Below, piece after piece: positions 16,594-26,502 of a DNA stretch of 64,000 nt. The notes below the pieces were generated by a model. That model was not told the DNA's origin. It searched no databases and was given only the letters and a program-made list of their open reading frames with translations. Source of the DNA: Candidatus Gastranaerophilales bacterium (GTDB taxonomy: Bacteria; Cyanobacteriota; Vampirovibrionia; Gastranaerophilales; Gastranaerophilaceae); NCBI GenBank assembly GCA_944323395.1, contig CALUSI010000009.1, positions 1 through 64,000 of the forward strand. The letters run 5' to 3'. The translations under genes and the position numbers were made by a program. How positions within the stretch are numbered: the stretch's first letter is position 1; every line of letters starts with the position of its first letter.

Positions 16594-17154
16594 TTATTGT
16601 TCAATTTGTTTAACAGGTTTACAAGGATTACCAACAGCCAAAGTATTAGCAGGAATATCTTTAACAACAACACTTCCAGCCCCAATAACTGCATTATCAC
16701 CTATAGTAACACCGGGCAAAACAGTAACACTTCCGCCAAACCAAACATTATTGCCAACTGTAATAGGCATAGCCTTTTCTATATATGAGTTTCGAGTCTT
16801 TGCATCCATTGGATGAATTGGAGTATAAAAACTACAATTAGGACCAATAAAAACAAAATCACCAAACTTTACTTTTGCACAATCCAAAATAACACAATTA
16901 TGATTCATATAGAAATTTTCACCAACTTCAATATTATATCCGTAATCACAATAAAATGATGACTCAATAGTAATTTTTTCACCTGTTTTACCAAAAATTT
17001 GTTTTATTAATTCATTTCTTTCTTTTTCCATAGAAGAAGGCAACGAGTTATATCTAAAACATAAATCTTTAACCCTTATTCTATCCATTGTAAGCTGTTC
17101 ATCTTCAACAGGATTATAATACTCACCATTAATCATTTTTTCTTTTTCACTCAT
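16594..17154 (-). CDS. Maltose/galactoside O-acetyltransferase family (left-handed beta-helix)
   Basis: 186-aa hexapeptide-repeat acetyltransferase. N-terminal MINGEYYNPVEDEQL is the usual lead-in of the Maa/LacA/NodL group; the beta-helix spans about 60-180. The catalytic His lies in FYTPIHPMDAKTR, and the end GNPCKPVKQI is typical. AGGGG precedes the ATG. It forms a two-gene unit with the membrane acyltransferase downstream. The sugar acceptor cannot be deduced. Confidence 0.88.
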   Translation of the reverse strand: MSEKEKMINGEYYNPVEDEQLTMDRIRVKDLCFRYNSLPSSMEKERNELIKQIFGKTGEKITIESSFYCDYGYNIEVGENFYMNHNCVILDCAKVKFGDFVFIGPNCSFYTPIHPMDAKTRNSYIEKAMPITVGNNVWFGGSVTVLPGVTIGDNAVIGAGSVVVKDIPANTLAVGNPCKPVKQIEQ

Positions 17155-17265
17155 AATACACCCCTAATACACTACAAGAAAATTATATTCTAAAAAATAA
17201 TATTATCTCAAGTTTTTAGACATTTTTGAGTTAAACTAATAATGTTACAGATTAGAGAGGTAGAA

Positions 17266-17931
17266 ATGAAAAAACTGGTATTTTCTTTTATACTTTCGTT
17301 TACCCTATTAATGAATGCAAATATCTGTATGGCAAACCATAATACAGAAAATATCTCTGCAGATGAAGCACTAAAAAAACTAATAAAAGGAAATGAAAGA
17401 TTTGTAGAATTTAAAGAACAACATCCTGATTCCGATAAAAAAAGAAGAAAAGAAATGTTAAAAGGACAGCATCCTTTTGTAGTAATACTTTCTTGTTCAG
17501 ATTCAAGAGTACCACCTGAACTGATTTTTGACCAAGGTCTGGGTGATATTTTTGAAATAAGAAACGCAGGTAACGTATTAAATGAACATGTTATTGGAAG
17601 TATTGAATACGCTGTTATGCACTGCGGTGTAAAACTAATTGTTATTATGGGACATCAAGATTGCGGTGCTATTGCAGCTACACTATCAGGCGTTTCAGAA
17701 ACTAAATATATAAAAGCATTAGAAGATTCTATTCAACCAGCAATTGAAGATTGTAAAAAACAAGGTAAAGAAATAAATTCCGATAATGTTGTAAAAGCCC
17801 ACGTTATGCAAGATATTAATGAACTATTATCTCAAGATAATGAACTTGTTAAATATATGAAAAAGAATAATGTAAAAATAGTTCCTGCTTATTATCATTT
17901 AGATACAGGAAAAGTCGATTTCTTAAAATAA
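17266..17931 (+). CDS. Beta-carbonic anhydrase with signal peptide
   Basis: 221 aa. The signal peptide MKKLVFSFILSFTLLMNANI suggests a periplasmic enzyme, unlike most beta-class anhydrases. Zinc site: C77-S-D79-S-R and H130-x2-C133 (GHQDCGA). It interconverts CO2 and bicarbonate. I chose the ATG at 17266 because AGAGAGG lies just upstream; an ATG 24 nt earlier would place charged residues before the signal. Monocistronic, closed by a bidirectional terminator. Confidence 0.92.
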   Translation: MKKLVFSFILSFTLLMNANICMANHNTENISADEALKKLIKGNERFVEFKEQHPDSDKKRRKEMLKGQHPFVVILSCSDSRVPPELIFDQGLGDIFEIRNAGNVLNEHVIGSIEYAVMHCGVKLIVIMGHQDCGAIAATLSGVSETKYIKALEDSIQPAIEDCKKQGKEINSDNVVKAHVMQDINELLSQDNELVKYMKKNNVKIVPAYYHLDTGKVDFLK

Positions 17932-17946
17932 ATATATTTATGCAAA

Positions 17947-17986
17947 TAAAAAGCCATAATGTTTCCTAACAATTATGGCTTTTTTA
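17947..17986. terminator. Bidirectional terminator
   Basis: AAAAAGCCATAA / TTATGGCTTTTT between the convergent carbonic anhydrase and outer-membrane factor genes. Confidence 0.8.
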
Positions 17987-18004
17987 TTTTAATTTATCAT
18001 CATT

Positions 18005-19393
18005 TTACAAATCATTATTATTCGAAGTAGTAAATACATCAACTCCACCTGTTGCTTTATACAAATTAATAGATGCAATAATTTCATTGACTTTAGAAGA
18101 AACATTTTGTTGTCTTACTAAAAGCAATTCTTCTTGTTTAACTAAACTATCAATTATATTTGCAGTACCGATTTCTTCTTTTCTTGAAACTAAATAAGAA
18201 TCATTTTCTTGAAGTTTTAAACGATCAGAAACAGTATCATAATTATTTTTAGCTATTTTAGCAGAATATAAAGCATCATTAATTTCTTGAGCGGAAGTAA
18301 GAAGTCTTTTATTATATTCTTCAAAATGTTTGTTATACCTGCTTTTCATTAACTTCATGGCATTGATTTTTCTTCCGCCATCAAATATATCAAGAAAAGG
18401 AATAACCCCTATATTAGCAAGTCCTGTATTTGTACCGAACAAACTACTAAGGCTATATGCGTTATATCCTAAATTACCTGTTATAACAAAACTTGGTAGA
18501 ATATTTCTTTTAGAAATTTTTACATCATACCCTGCTTTTTCAAGACTAAAGCGAGAGGCAACAACATCAGGACGATTTTCTGTAATACTAAAATCTATAC
18601 TTTCAGGAATCGGAAGACTCGTCTTAACAGAATCAAACGAACTTCTTTCCAAGTCTCTGAAACTTCTATCACCTAAAAATACGTTCAATTGATTAATTAA
18701 AACATCTCTTCTTTCAAGCAGTTTATTTTTTCCTTCAATAAGAACAGTTAATGCTTTTTGTTCTTTTAAGAGTTCATTTTTATCTGATAAACCGAAATCA
18801 AATCTTTTTTGCATTAAATCACATATTTTTTCTTGAAGTTTAATTTCTTCTTCTTGTAATCTAAGCATTTCATCAGTTTTAATAAGATTGTAATAGTTAA
18901 TAGCAAAATTAGATGAAAGTGAAATATATAAACTTTTTTGTTCTTGTTTACGAATTTCAAGTTCTTTTTGCATACTCTTGGTTCTTAATCTGTTTTTACC
19001 CCATAAATCTACTTCATAACTTAAAGTTAAAGGTAAAAGATATCTGTATTGTGAATAATCAGGTATAACCAAGTCACCAAAATGTTCATCTGATGATGTC
19101 AGTGTTCTACCAACATAACCATCGAAAGCAATATGCGGTAATTCCTGCGATAAAGCAATTTTAACAATTCTATTACTTTCTTCTATTTGATAAGCTGCAA
19201 TTTTAAGGTCAAAGTTATTTTTATACAACTCTTCTAAATGATTAACCAATATTTCATCATTACATTTTTGCCAAAATGGCATATTCATATACTCAAAAGT
19301 ATTTATTTCCTTTTCATTTTTCTTTGCATCGCAACTATTGTAAACAAATAACAATGCAAAAATCGACAGTGTAATAATAATTAATCTTTTCAT
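18005..19393 (-). CDS. Outer-membrane efflux factor (TolC/OprM family)
   Basis: 462 aa. After a signal segment (MKRLIIITLSIFALLFVYNSC) come two related helical halves. Features typical of outer-membrane factors include YEVDLWGKNR, SLSSNFAINYYNL, ENRPDVVASR and a second half with the same helix-strand pattern (VIPFLDIFDGGRKINAM). C21 may be a lipidated Cys, although NSC is not a canonical lipobox. Start taken at 19393 because the upstream in-frame codons give an implausible N-terminus. It is divergent from the EmrA/EmrB-like genes and very likely forms the exit duct of that pump. Confidence 0.9.
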   Translation of the reverse strand: MKRLIIITLSIFALLFVYNSCDAKKNEKEINTFEYMNMPFWQKCNDEILVNHLEELYKNNFDLKIAAYQIEESNRIVKIALSQELPHIAFDGYVGRTLTSSDEHFGDLVIPDYSQYRYLLPLTLSYEVDLWGKNRLRTKSMQKELEIRKQEQKSLYISLSSNFAINYYNLIKTDEMLRLQEEEIKLQEKICDLMQKRFDFGLSDKNELLKEQKALTVLIEGKNKLLERRDVLINQLNVFLGDRSFRDLERSSFDSVKTSLPIPESIDFSITENRPDVVASRFSLEKAGYDVKISKRNILPSFVITGNLGYNAYSLSSLFGTNTGLANIGVIPFLDIFDGGRKINAMKLMKSRYNKHFEEYNKRLLTSAQEINDALYSAKIAKNNYDTVSDRLKLQENDSYLVSRKEEIGTANIIDSLVKQEELLLVRQQNVSSKVNEIIASINLYKATGGVDVFTTSNNNDL

Positions 19394-19469
19394 GTTTTCC
19401 ATCTCTAATATTTTTTGTGATATCATAATAACATAAAAATATTTACACATAACAATAGGCATTAAAAAC

Positions 19470-20579
19470 ATGACAAAAAAAAAGAAAGAACACTCCCCAG
19501 ATGAGTTAAAAAGGGTTAATCATTTTTTGAATGAAAGAAAAGCAAGAAAGAAAAAGAACAGAAAATCATATCAAAAGAAAAGAGTTATAATACCTGCTAT
19601 TACAGCGGTATTGTTCTTAATATTGGGAATTGCAGCAATAATACATTCTCTTTATTATCAATCAACAGATGATGCTTTTGTTGAAGGAAGACTAATTGCA
19701 GTCGCACCAAAAGCATCAGGACATATAATAAAATTATATGTAAATGATAATGATTCCGTAAAAAAGGACCAATTAATAGCAGAAATAGATCCAAAAGATT
19801 ATGAAGCAGAAGTAAAAAGAATTGAAGCCGAATTATCAGAAGCAATCGCAAATTCTAATGTAGCAGATAGTGAAACCGAAAAAACTGAAGCTATGTTAGC
19901 ACAATCAAGTGAAAATCTTTACTCTGCAAAATCAAAATTAAATTTTGCAAAGAAAGATTACAAAAGATATGATGCTTTAAACAAAGAAGGAATTTGCACA
20001 AAACAAGAATACGATTCAAGTAAAACTCAATTAGAAGTTGCAAATTCAAACTATAATGAAGCAGTTGAAAAACAAAAAAGTATGAATTCAGCTTTAAAAT
20101 CAGCAAAAGCAAAAAATGATGCTTCATTAGCAAATATAGAAAAATTAGAAGCACAATTAGAACTTGCAAAATTGAACTTATCTTATACAAAAATTTATGC
20201 ACCACAAGATGGAACAATATCATCAAGAAATGTTGAAATAGGTAATTATGTAAAAGTAGGACAGCCCATTTTAACAGTTGTATCTCCTGAGGTATGGATT
20301 GTTGCCAATTTCAAAGAAACTCAAGTCGGCAAAATGAGAAAAGGACAAGAAGTTATTGTAAAAATAGATACTTTTGGCGGTAAAAAATTTAAAGCACAAG
20401 TTGACAGTATTCAAAGAGCATCAGGAGCAAAAGCAAGCTTATTCCCACCTGAAAATGCAGTAGGAAGTTATATAAAAATTGTTCAAAGAATTCCTGTTAA
20501 AATAACATTCACTCAAGACTACTCAGAATATAACATTATACCTGGAATGAGTGTTGTTCCAAGGGTAAAAATAAAATGA
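19470..20579 (+). CDS. Membrane fusion protein, HlyD/EmrA family
   Basis: 369-aa periplasmic adaptor of a tripartite pump. Basic cytoplasmic N-terminus, one membrane helix at about 38-60 (VIIPAITAVLFLILGIAAII), a biotinyl-lipoyl half (TDDAFVEGRLIAVAPKASG), a long coiled coil at about 110-220, then the second lipoyl half and a beta-barrel. TDDA at the start of the periplasmic part is typical of EmrA. Its stop overlaps the transporter start by 4 nt (ATGA), indicating translational coupling. Confidence 0.92.
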   Translation: MTKKKKEHSPDELKRVNHFLNERKARKKKNRKSYQKKRVIIPAITAVLFLILGIAAIIHSLYYQSTDDAFVEGRLIAVAPKASGHIIKLYVNDNDSVKKDQLIAEIDPKDYEAEVKRIEAELSEAIANSNVADSETEKTEAMLAQSSENLYSAKSKLNFAKKDYKRYDALNKEGICTKQEYDSSKTQLEVANSNYNEAVEKQKSMNSALKSAKAKNDASLANIEKLEAQLELAKLNLSYTKIYAPQDGTISSRNVEIGNYVKVGQPILTVVSPEVWIVANFKETQVGKMRKGQEVIVKIDTFGGKKFKAQVDSIQRASGAKASLFPPENAVGSYIKIVQRIPVKITFTQDYSEYNIIPGMSVVPRVKIK

Positions 20580-22126
20580 TAAGAACTATTGAACAAAGAT
20601 TAAAAATTCCTATTTGGATGGTAGCTTTTACAATAATGATTCCTACTATTGCATCAATTTTAGGAACATCAACGGTAACAGTTGGTGTAGGTCATATGGC
20701 AGGAGCATTCGGTTCAACGAGAGATGAAGTAAACTGGGTAGTAACAAGCTATATGATTACCCACGCAATAATGTTACCAATATCAGGATGGTTAGAAAAT
20801 TACTTTGGAAGAAGAAACTTCTTAAAATTAATTACAGTTATTTTTGGGGTAGGCTCATTAATATGTCTTATAGCAACAAACCTCAATACATTGATATTTG
20901 GAAGAATAATTCAAGGTATAGGCGGTGGACCTTTTATGCCTTTATCTCAAGCCATTTTGCTGCAAGTATATCCAAAAGAAAAACACGGTATAGCAATGGG
21001 AATATTTTCAATAGCGGTTATGGTTTCAGCAATTATGGGCCCTGCTATTGGAGGTTATTTAGTCGATAATTTCTGCTGGCAGGCATTATTTGTAATAAAT
21101 ATTCCTATTAGTGTATTTTCTGTAGTTTTGATACATTGCAATGTAATGAATAATCCGGCAAGAGTAAAAGTTAAAAATCCTGACATCGTAGGAATAATAT
21201 CAATTGTTTTATGGTTATTTTCAATGCAGGTTGTACTTGATAAAGGACAGCAATACGGCTGGTTTGATGCAAGATGGATATGCTGGTTATCAGGATTTTC
21301 ATTTTGTGCATTCATGTTTTTTATAGTATGGGAGCTTGAAAATAAGAATCCGATTACAAATGTAAGAGCATTTACGAACCTAAATTTCTTAATAGGAACA
21401 ATACTTGCATCCTTTTTAAATGTAATAGCATATGCAACACTTGTTGCATTACCGATGTTTTTACAAAGTTTAATGGGTTACACTGCCCAGCTTGGTGGTG
21501 CATCAATGATAGCAAGATCTCTTGCTTGCTTTGTTGCAATTTTAATTGTTCCAAAACTTACTACATTATTAGATAGCAGAGTTCTTATCGGAACGGGATT
21601 TCTATTTTTAGGAATATCAACACTAATGATGACTAATATAAGCCTTGAATATTCATTTTCTTGTACAATATTGCCCAATATTATTTTTGGTTTTGGTCTA
21701 ATTATGGCTTTTATACCTGTTTCTGCAATGGCACTTTCAACCTTGCCAAAAAGTTCATTATCCTCAGCTGCAGGTATGCACAGTTTGAGTAAATGCGTAA
21801 CAACTGCAATTACAATTTCAATGACAAATACATTAATAGCGAGACTATCTCAAGCACATCAAGTATATTTAGTTGATAATTTAACTCAATTTAATAATGT
21901 CTTTCTATATAAACTTTCAATGTTAACATCAAAATTCTTGCACTATTCTGCCGATAATATTGCAAGTATCAAAGCAAATACTGTTTTATATAAACAACTT
22001 CTTGTTCAATCAAAATTAATGTCATTCGTAGATGTATTTGCAATATTTGCACTACCGGCATTTTTGCTAATTCCTTGTGTATTTTTATTAAAAAATAAAA
22101 AAGAAGAGAAAAACTCGGTAAAATAG
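20576..22126 (+). CDS. MFS drug transporter, DHA2 family (EmrB/QacA-like)
   Basis: 516-aa polytopic proton-driven exporter with about 14 hydrophobic helices. Landmarks: VNWVVTSYMITHAIMLPISG (helix 2), the loop GWLENYFGRRNFL (motif A-like), QGIGGGPFMPLSQAI and GPAIGGYLVD (motif C). With the adaptor upstream and the divergent outer-membrane factor it forms a complete pump across both membranes. Substrate unknown. Confidence 0.92.
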   Translation: MIRTIEQRLKIPIWMVAFTIMIPTIASILGTSTVTVGVGHMAGAFGSTRDEVNWVVTSYMITHAIMLPISGWLENYFGRRNFLKLITVIFGVGSLICLIATNLNTLIFGRIIQGIGGGPFMPLSQAILLQVYPKEKHGIAMGIFSIAVMVSAIMGPAIGGYLVDNFCWQALFVINIPISVFSVVLIHCNVMNNPARVKVKNPDIVGIISIVLWLFSMQVVLDKGQQYGWFDARWICWLSGFSFCAFMFFIVWELENKNPITNVRAFTNLNFLIGTILASFLNVIAYATLVALPMFLQSLMGYTAQLGGASMIARSLACFVAILIVPKLTTLLDSRVLIGTGFLFLGISTLMMTNISLEYSFSCTILPNIIFGFGLIMAFIPVSAMALSTLPKSSLSSAAGMHSLSKCVTTAITISMTNTLIARLSQAHQVYLVDNLTQFNNVFLYKLSMLTSKFLHYSADNIASIKANTVLYKQLLVQSKLMSFVDVFAIFALPAFLLIPCVFLLKNKKEEKNSVK

Positions 22127-22151
22127 ATAATATAAATTAAAAGGAATTAAA

Positions 22152-22466
22152 ATGTCAGAAGTTATAAATTTACACAATATCGAATACTTAGATTCAATAA
22201 ATAAGAAAACAGTATTTGATAATGAACAAAGTTCATTGACCTTAATTTCTTTCAAAAAGGGAAATGAAAGAAGTCTGCATTGTGATGAAAAAGATGAAGT
22301 TGCACAGATAATTGAAGGCACAGCAGATATAACGATAGGCGAAAAAACATATAGACTAAAATCAGGAGAAATGATCATAATGCCTGCAAAAGTACTACAC
22401 GGTTTAAAAGCAATAGAAGATACAAAAATGTTATTATTACGTCCAAAACATACACACAATAACTAA
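22152..22466 (+). CDS. Small cupin-domain protein
   Basis: 104-aa single cupin barrel. Motif 1 resembles HCDEKDEVAQIIEGTADI and motif 2 SGEMIIMPAKVLHGLKA. H, E and the second H are potential metal ligands. It starts 25 nt after the transporter with AAAAGGAATTAA upstream, so it is probably the last gene of the efflux operon. Role (sensor or enzyme) not deducible. Confidence 0.82.
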   Translation: MSEVINLHNIEYLDSINKKTVFDNEQSSLTLISFKKGNERSLHCDEKDEVAQIIEGTADITIGEKTYRLKSGEMIIMPAKVLHGLKAIEDTKMLLLRPKHTHNN

Positions 22467-22468
22467 AT

Positions 22469-23557
22469 TTATATTTTATGTGTTTCTTTATGTTGATTTA
22501 AACCTGTCTTTTGAGTTAATTTATCTATTTTGTCAGATAGATATGTTGAAAATACAGGTAAAACACCATAATAAAGAAGCGCAAATATTATGGTTGGCCT
22601 TAGAATATTTATTCCCTCAACATACTTACTAAGTTTAGGATTTTTACCATTTACTTTTTTGAAATTTTCTATAAAATTATTTGTATTCTTTTGAATTAGT
22701 TTATCAATTGAATATCCGCCCGCAAGTGTAATACCGGCAGAAATAACATTATTGCATATAAGAGCTTTTTTACGTTCTTTTTCTATTTTCTCGCTTTTAA
22801 CCATTCTATGAATAAAAGAAGCCGTAAGCAAAACATCTGTTGCAATAGACATATTTCTTGCAATATTAGTATCTTGAGAAGAATATTTTTTTACAAAATT
22901 CTGTACTGAATTATTATTTAATATTTTTCCGATACCTTTGGCTGTTTGTTCTGTTATTCCGCCTTTAAAAGAAGGTGTTTTTAATTCTTTGTTATTGAAA
23001 TCAGATGAAAAGATGTTATCATCATTTGAAAAAATTAATTCATTAAGATTTGGTTTCTTTTCTTCTTTCTTAGGAAATAACTTATTCATAATAACCGGTA
23101 TTAAAGCAACAGTTAACATAGCCTTAGGAATGGCAGTAATTAGACCTGTTCCCATTTTTAATATCTGGGTTGCAAATTTATAACTTCTTGATTCGGCAAG
23201 TGTTTTGGCGTTTCCTTGTAATGTTTTTATTGCTTGTGGTGTTAAATATTTTTCAGGGTTTTTATCTATTTTTTTAACAGCATTTTCTATGGGGATTGCA
23301 ATAGCTTCAACTATGCCGAATTTTATTAAACCTGAAGCAATTGAATTAGTAGTAGCATATTGTTTATTTTCTTTTTTTACATCAGGAGTCAAATTAATGG
23401 CAATTGGTCTTACACCTGCAGACATTGCAAGAGTAGTTGCTGCAACAAAAGTAGTTCCGTGTTCAGATATAGTTTCTAAACCTTTTAACACTGCTTTATT
23501 ATTCCAAAACCCTTTATAAGAAGGTGAATTATTTATACTGCAACTATTAATTTTCAT
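22469..23557 (-). CDS. Orphan membrane protein with N-terminal SYKG and internal SFKG motifs
   Basis: 362 aa from ATG 23557; an in-frame TTG 24 nt earlier is possible, and neither has a good Shine-Dalgarno. SYKG is at residues 13-16 and SFKGG at about 196-200, each followed by a helical hydrophobic block, as if the protein were two related halves. Hydrophobic segments include LITAIPKAMLTVALIPVIM and IIFALLYYGVLPVFSTYL. The N-terminal half resembles the 540-aa protein at 2836-4458 in layout (F/Y-K-G, then VLxGL, then RxxAI). Unknown function; the end lies 2 nt from the convergent cupin gene. Confidence 0.68.
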   Translation of the reverse strand: MKINSCSINNSPSYKGFWNNKAVLKGLETISEHGTTFVAATTLAMSAGVRPIAINLTPDVKKENKQYATTNSIASGLIKFGIVEAIAIPIENAVKKIDKNPEKYLTPQAIKTLQGNAKTLAESRSYKFATQILKMGTGLITAIPKAMLTVALIPVIMNKLFPKKEEKKPNLNELIFSNDDNIFSSDFNNKELKTPSFKGGITEQTAKGIGKILNNNSVQNFVKKYSSQDTNIARNMSIATDVLLTASFIHRMVKSEKIEKERKKALICNNVISAGITLAGGYSIDKLIQKNTNNFIENFKKVNGKNPKLSKYVEGINILRPTIIFALLYYGVLPVFSTYLSDKIDKLTQKTGLNQHKETHKI

Positions 23558-23630
23558 AATAACAGCAGACAACAAACACAATGGAAATTAAACAATTTAT
23601 TAAAATTTATTTTATTTTATAATTCTTCTT

Positions 23631-24341
23631 ATGGAATTAATGAAATTAATAAAAGAAGAATTTAAAAATTTTGGGAAATATGAACGTTTCTTATTTCCAT
23701 TTGTAATTTTAGTTATAATCATAACCTCAATTCTTATAAACGATAATAAAATAGCTCTAATTTCTGCTGTTTGCGGCATAAGTTATACAATTTTAGCCGG
23801 TAAAGGAAGGATATCTTGCTATTTTATAGGAATTATAGGCACTTTTTGTTATTCATATTTATCATTGAAAAACGGTTTTTACGGTAATTTATGTTTATAT
23901 ATGCTCTATTATCTTCCTATGGAGATAATAGGAATTTTTAAATGGAAAAAACACTTAAAGAAAGATGTAAGAGAAATTATAAAAACAAAACTTACGAATA
24001 AAGAGAGATTTATTTATTTAACATTGATGATAATAATATCAGTTATTGTTTCAATATTATTAAAAATAACAGGAGACTCAAATCCATATTTAGATTCTAC
24101 GGCAACTGTATTTTCAATCTTTGGTCAATTCCTAACGGTAAAAAGATGTATTGAGCAATGGTATATATGGTTTTTTGTAAATCTTATATCATTAATTATG
24201 TGGATTTTTGCATACATTGATGGTTCTAATTGTTTTGCAACTGTTATTATGTGGTTTGTATATTTAATTCTTTCGGTATATTTTCTGGAAATTTGGAAGA
24301 AAGAAATTGAAAGAAATATTTCTTTTTGTGAAGAGAGATAA
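23631..24341 (+). CDS. pnuC: Nicotinamide riboside transporter, PnuC family
   Basis: 236-aa membrane protein with about seven to eight helices. Family signatures: YYLPMEIIGIFKWKKH, then DSTATVFSIFGQFLTVKR and EQWYIWFFVNLISLIMW. PnuC proteins import nicotinamide riboside or related vitamins by facilitated diffusion. The N-terminus is longer than usual. Context suggests NAD precursor uptake, consistent with nadE at the right edge, but PnuC relatives can carry other vitamins. TATAAT ends 7 nt before the ATG and no Shine-Dalgarno is seen. Confidence 0.85.
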   Translation: MELMKLIKEEFKNFGKYERFLFPFVILVIIITSILINDNKIALISAVCGISYTILAGKGRISCYFIGIIGTFCYSYLSLKNGFYGNLCLYMLYYLPMEIIGIFKWKKHLKKDVREIIKTKLTNKERFIYLTLMIIISVIVSILLKITGDSNPYLDSTATVFSIFGQFLTVKRCIEQWYIWFFVNLISLIMWIFAYIDGSNCFATVIMWFVYLILSVYFLEIWKKEIERNISFCEER

Positions 24342-24412
24342 TAAATCATTGTAAATTATCTTACATAAAATTCCTTTATTTATATAAAGGGAAGTATGGA
24401 GTGTAAGAAATA

Positions 24413-26413
24413 ATGAATCAAATTAACAATGATTTAAATATAAAAAATATAGATCTATCTAAAGAATTTGGAAAAAATATTAAACAAGAAAAAGCTAAAA
24501 TTGAATACAAACCTGATTCTATAGAAATTTCGAGTATCAAACAAGATAAATCAAATAACGGCAAATTTGATATTTCTGAATGTGCCAAAAATTTTATAAA
24601 AGGAGTTTTATCGCCTTTAACGGCAGTTATTGAACATCCTGTTATGACAATAGGAATGGTTGCAGCTACTGCAGTTGCTTGTTCTTTAGTCCCTGTTTTA
24701 GGTCCGATAATGGCAGTTGGTTTTGGGGCATTAAGTGTTTTTCAACTTGGAAAAAGTGCATTTGATGTAGCTGTCAATATAAAAAATAAAGAATATGACC
24801 AAGCAGAAAAAGCATTTAATGGTGTTGGACAAGGAACTGTTGGTGTCGCAATGAGTGTACTTGGTGCAAAACAAAGTGCTAAAGTTGCAAAAGAGGCCAA
24901 ATTAATGAATGAGCTTGGCGTATCATCTTTAAATAAAGCCCAAAAGCTTCAAATATCAAAAGAAGTAAGCAAGGGAACAACACTTGATGCATTAAAAGAA
25001 ATTAAATCATTATTTACTACAAGAGCTGGTTTAAAAGCAGTAGCAAGCCAATTTAAACCGAGTAATATTTCCGCACGTGCAAAAGATATGTTTCGATTTC
25101 TATTTACTAAAGAATCAAAAGTAAAAGTAGAAAAGCAGAAAATGAAGTTTGCAGAAACTGCAGAAGGAAAAAGACGTGCAGCTATGACTAGTGAACAAAT
25201 AGAGGCAGAAGTTAAATCTCTATATAAAGAAGCTTGTGATGACTGTGGAATACCGGAAAAACTGAGACCGGAAATTAAGGTTATAAAAGATAATCCAAAA
25301 CAAGGCGGGGGTTATAATTCATCAAACCATACAATTACAATAAATGAAAATGCCTATAGAGAAGGTGTATTTGATCTACCTGATGTTATAAGGCATGAAA
25401 CTACCCACGCTAATGAAGCTATCTTAAGACAAAGACTTTCAACTCAGGATAAAGAAAGAGTTGTTGTTGAATATTTGTCGAATAGAATTCAAAGTGGAGA
25501 GAAAGATAATGTAATAACAGGTGGAAGTTTCTTAGGTTTGTCAACTTCAAAACCACCAAAACTTAATGCCCAAATGAAAATGGATTTTTCTGCTTTAGCA
25601 AAAGACAAATTGTATAAGATGGTATCATATTCTGATGATGAATTAACAGCGATGGTAGAACCATTAGTTCGTGGAAACAAAGAATTTATTCAAGGATATA
25701 ATAATGTAGATGATGCAATTGCAGCAATGAGAGATTATGCAAAAGGACATAATTTAAGATATAAAATTGCAATGCAAAATTCATCAGGATTTAATACTTC
25801 AAATATAGATGTAAGTTTACTAAAAGATTTAACTGAAAAAGAAAAAATAGCCGCAATAAAATCTCTGAGAGATGGTATTGATTGTATGGAAAGTAATGCT
25901 GCTGGTCAAGGCATTATGGGATTTGGTGGTGACTTTAATCAGTATCAATTTACACCTGAAGAAGTTCTTGCTCAAAGAAACGGAAATAATTTCGAAATTG
26001 CAAAATTAGAAAGTAAATTAGCTAAACTTAGAGGCCAGCAAAATTATGACTTGAGTGAAGAAGCTAGATTGCTTGATCAAATTAAAAAATCAAAATTAAC
26101 TATTGAATATAAAATAAAAGGACAAGAAATGTATAGATTATATACAGAATCCGTTAATAATCCCGAAAATACAGTTTTAGCTAAGCAAGTTCAAACATTA
26201 AAATCAGAACTAAAGGTTATACAACAACAAATTATGGAAATTGATGGAATGCAGGCAAAAGACATTTTAGGAACAGAAATTGAGGTAATATCTAATGAAT
26301 ATATTCCAAGACAAGTATATGTACATCCTGAAACAGGTACTACAATTGCAATGCCAATAAATACAACTAATGCATCAGAAATAATAGCAGATAATTTTGA
26401 TAATAAAGAATGA
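24413..26413 (+). CDS. Large orphan protein with HExxH zinc-protease motif
   Basis: 666 aa; no family recognised. Residues about 60-125 form a hydrophobic, Gly/Ala-rich region (MTIGMVAATAVACSLVPVLG and following). A central segment contains the metallopeptidase-like motif H328-E-T-T-H332 in VIRHETTHANEAI, preceded by a NEN..EGVFDLPD strand as in many zincins. A possible third ligand (Glu) lies in DDELTAMVEP at about 406-414. The C-terminal 170 residues are helical and charged. No signal peptide. GGAGTG precedes the ATG. A zinc-dependent protease is inferred; substrate and export route unknown. Confidence 0.65.
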   Translation: MNQINNDLNIKNIDLSKEFGKNIKQEKAKIEYKPDSIEISSIKQDKSNNGKFDISECAKNFIKGVLSPLTAVIEHPVMTIGMVAATAVACSLVPVLGPIMAVGFGALSVFQLGKSAFDVAVNIKNKEYDQAEKAFNGVGQGTVGVAMSVLGAKQSAKVAKEAKLMNELGVSSLNKAQKLQISKEVSKGTTLDALKEIKSLFTTRAGLKAVASQFKPSNISARAKDMFRFLFTKESKVKVEKQKMKFAETAEGKRRAAMTSEQIEAEVKSLYKEACDDCGIPEKLRPEIKVIKDNPKQGGGYNSSNHTITINENAYREGVFDLPDVIRHETTHANEAILRQRLSTQDKERVVVEYLSNRIQSGEKDNVITGGSFLGLSTSKPPKLNAQMKMDFSALAKDKLYKMVSYSDDELTAMVEPLVRGNKEFIQGYNNVDDAIAAMRDYAKGHNLRYKIAMQNSSGFNTSNIDVSLLKDLTEKEKIAAIKSLRDGIDCMESNAAGQGIMGFGGDFNQYQFTPEEVLAQRNGNNFEIAKLESKLAKLRGQQNYDLSEEARLLDQIKKSKLTIEYKIKGQEMYRLYTESVNNPENTVLAKQVQTLKSELKVIQQQIMEIDGMQAKDILGTEIEVISNEYIPRQVYVHPETGTTIAMPINTTNASEIIADNFDNKE

Positions 26414-26502
26414 TTTTTGATAGATATTCTGTTATATAAGAAAAAAGGCGAGAATAGTTTTTAAGGTATTACGTATAGAATGGTCATTACTTTTGCTATT
26501 TA

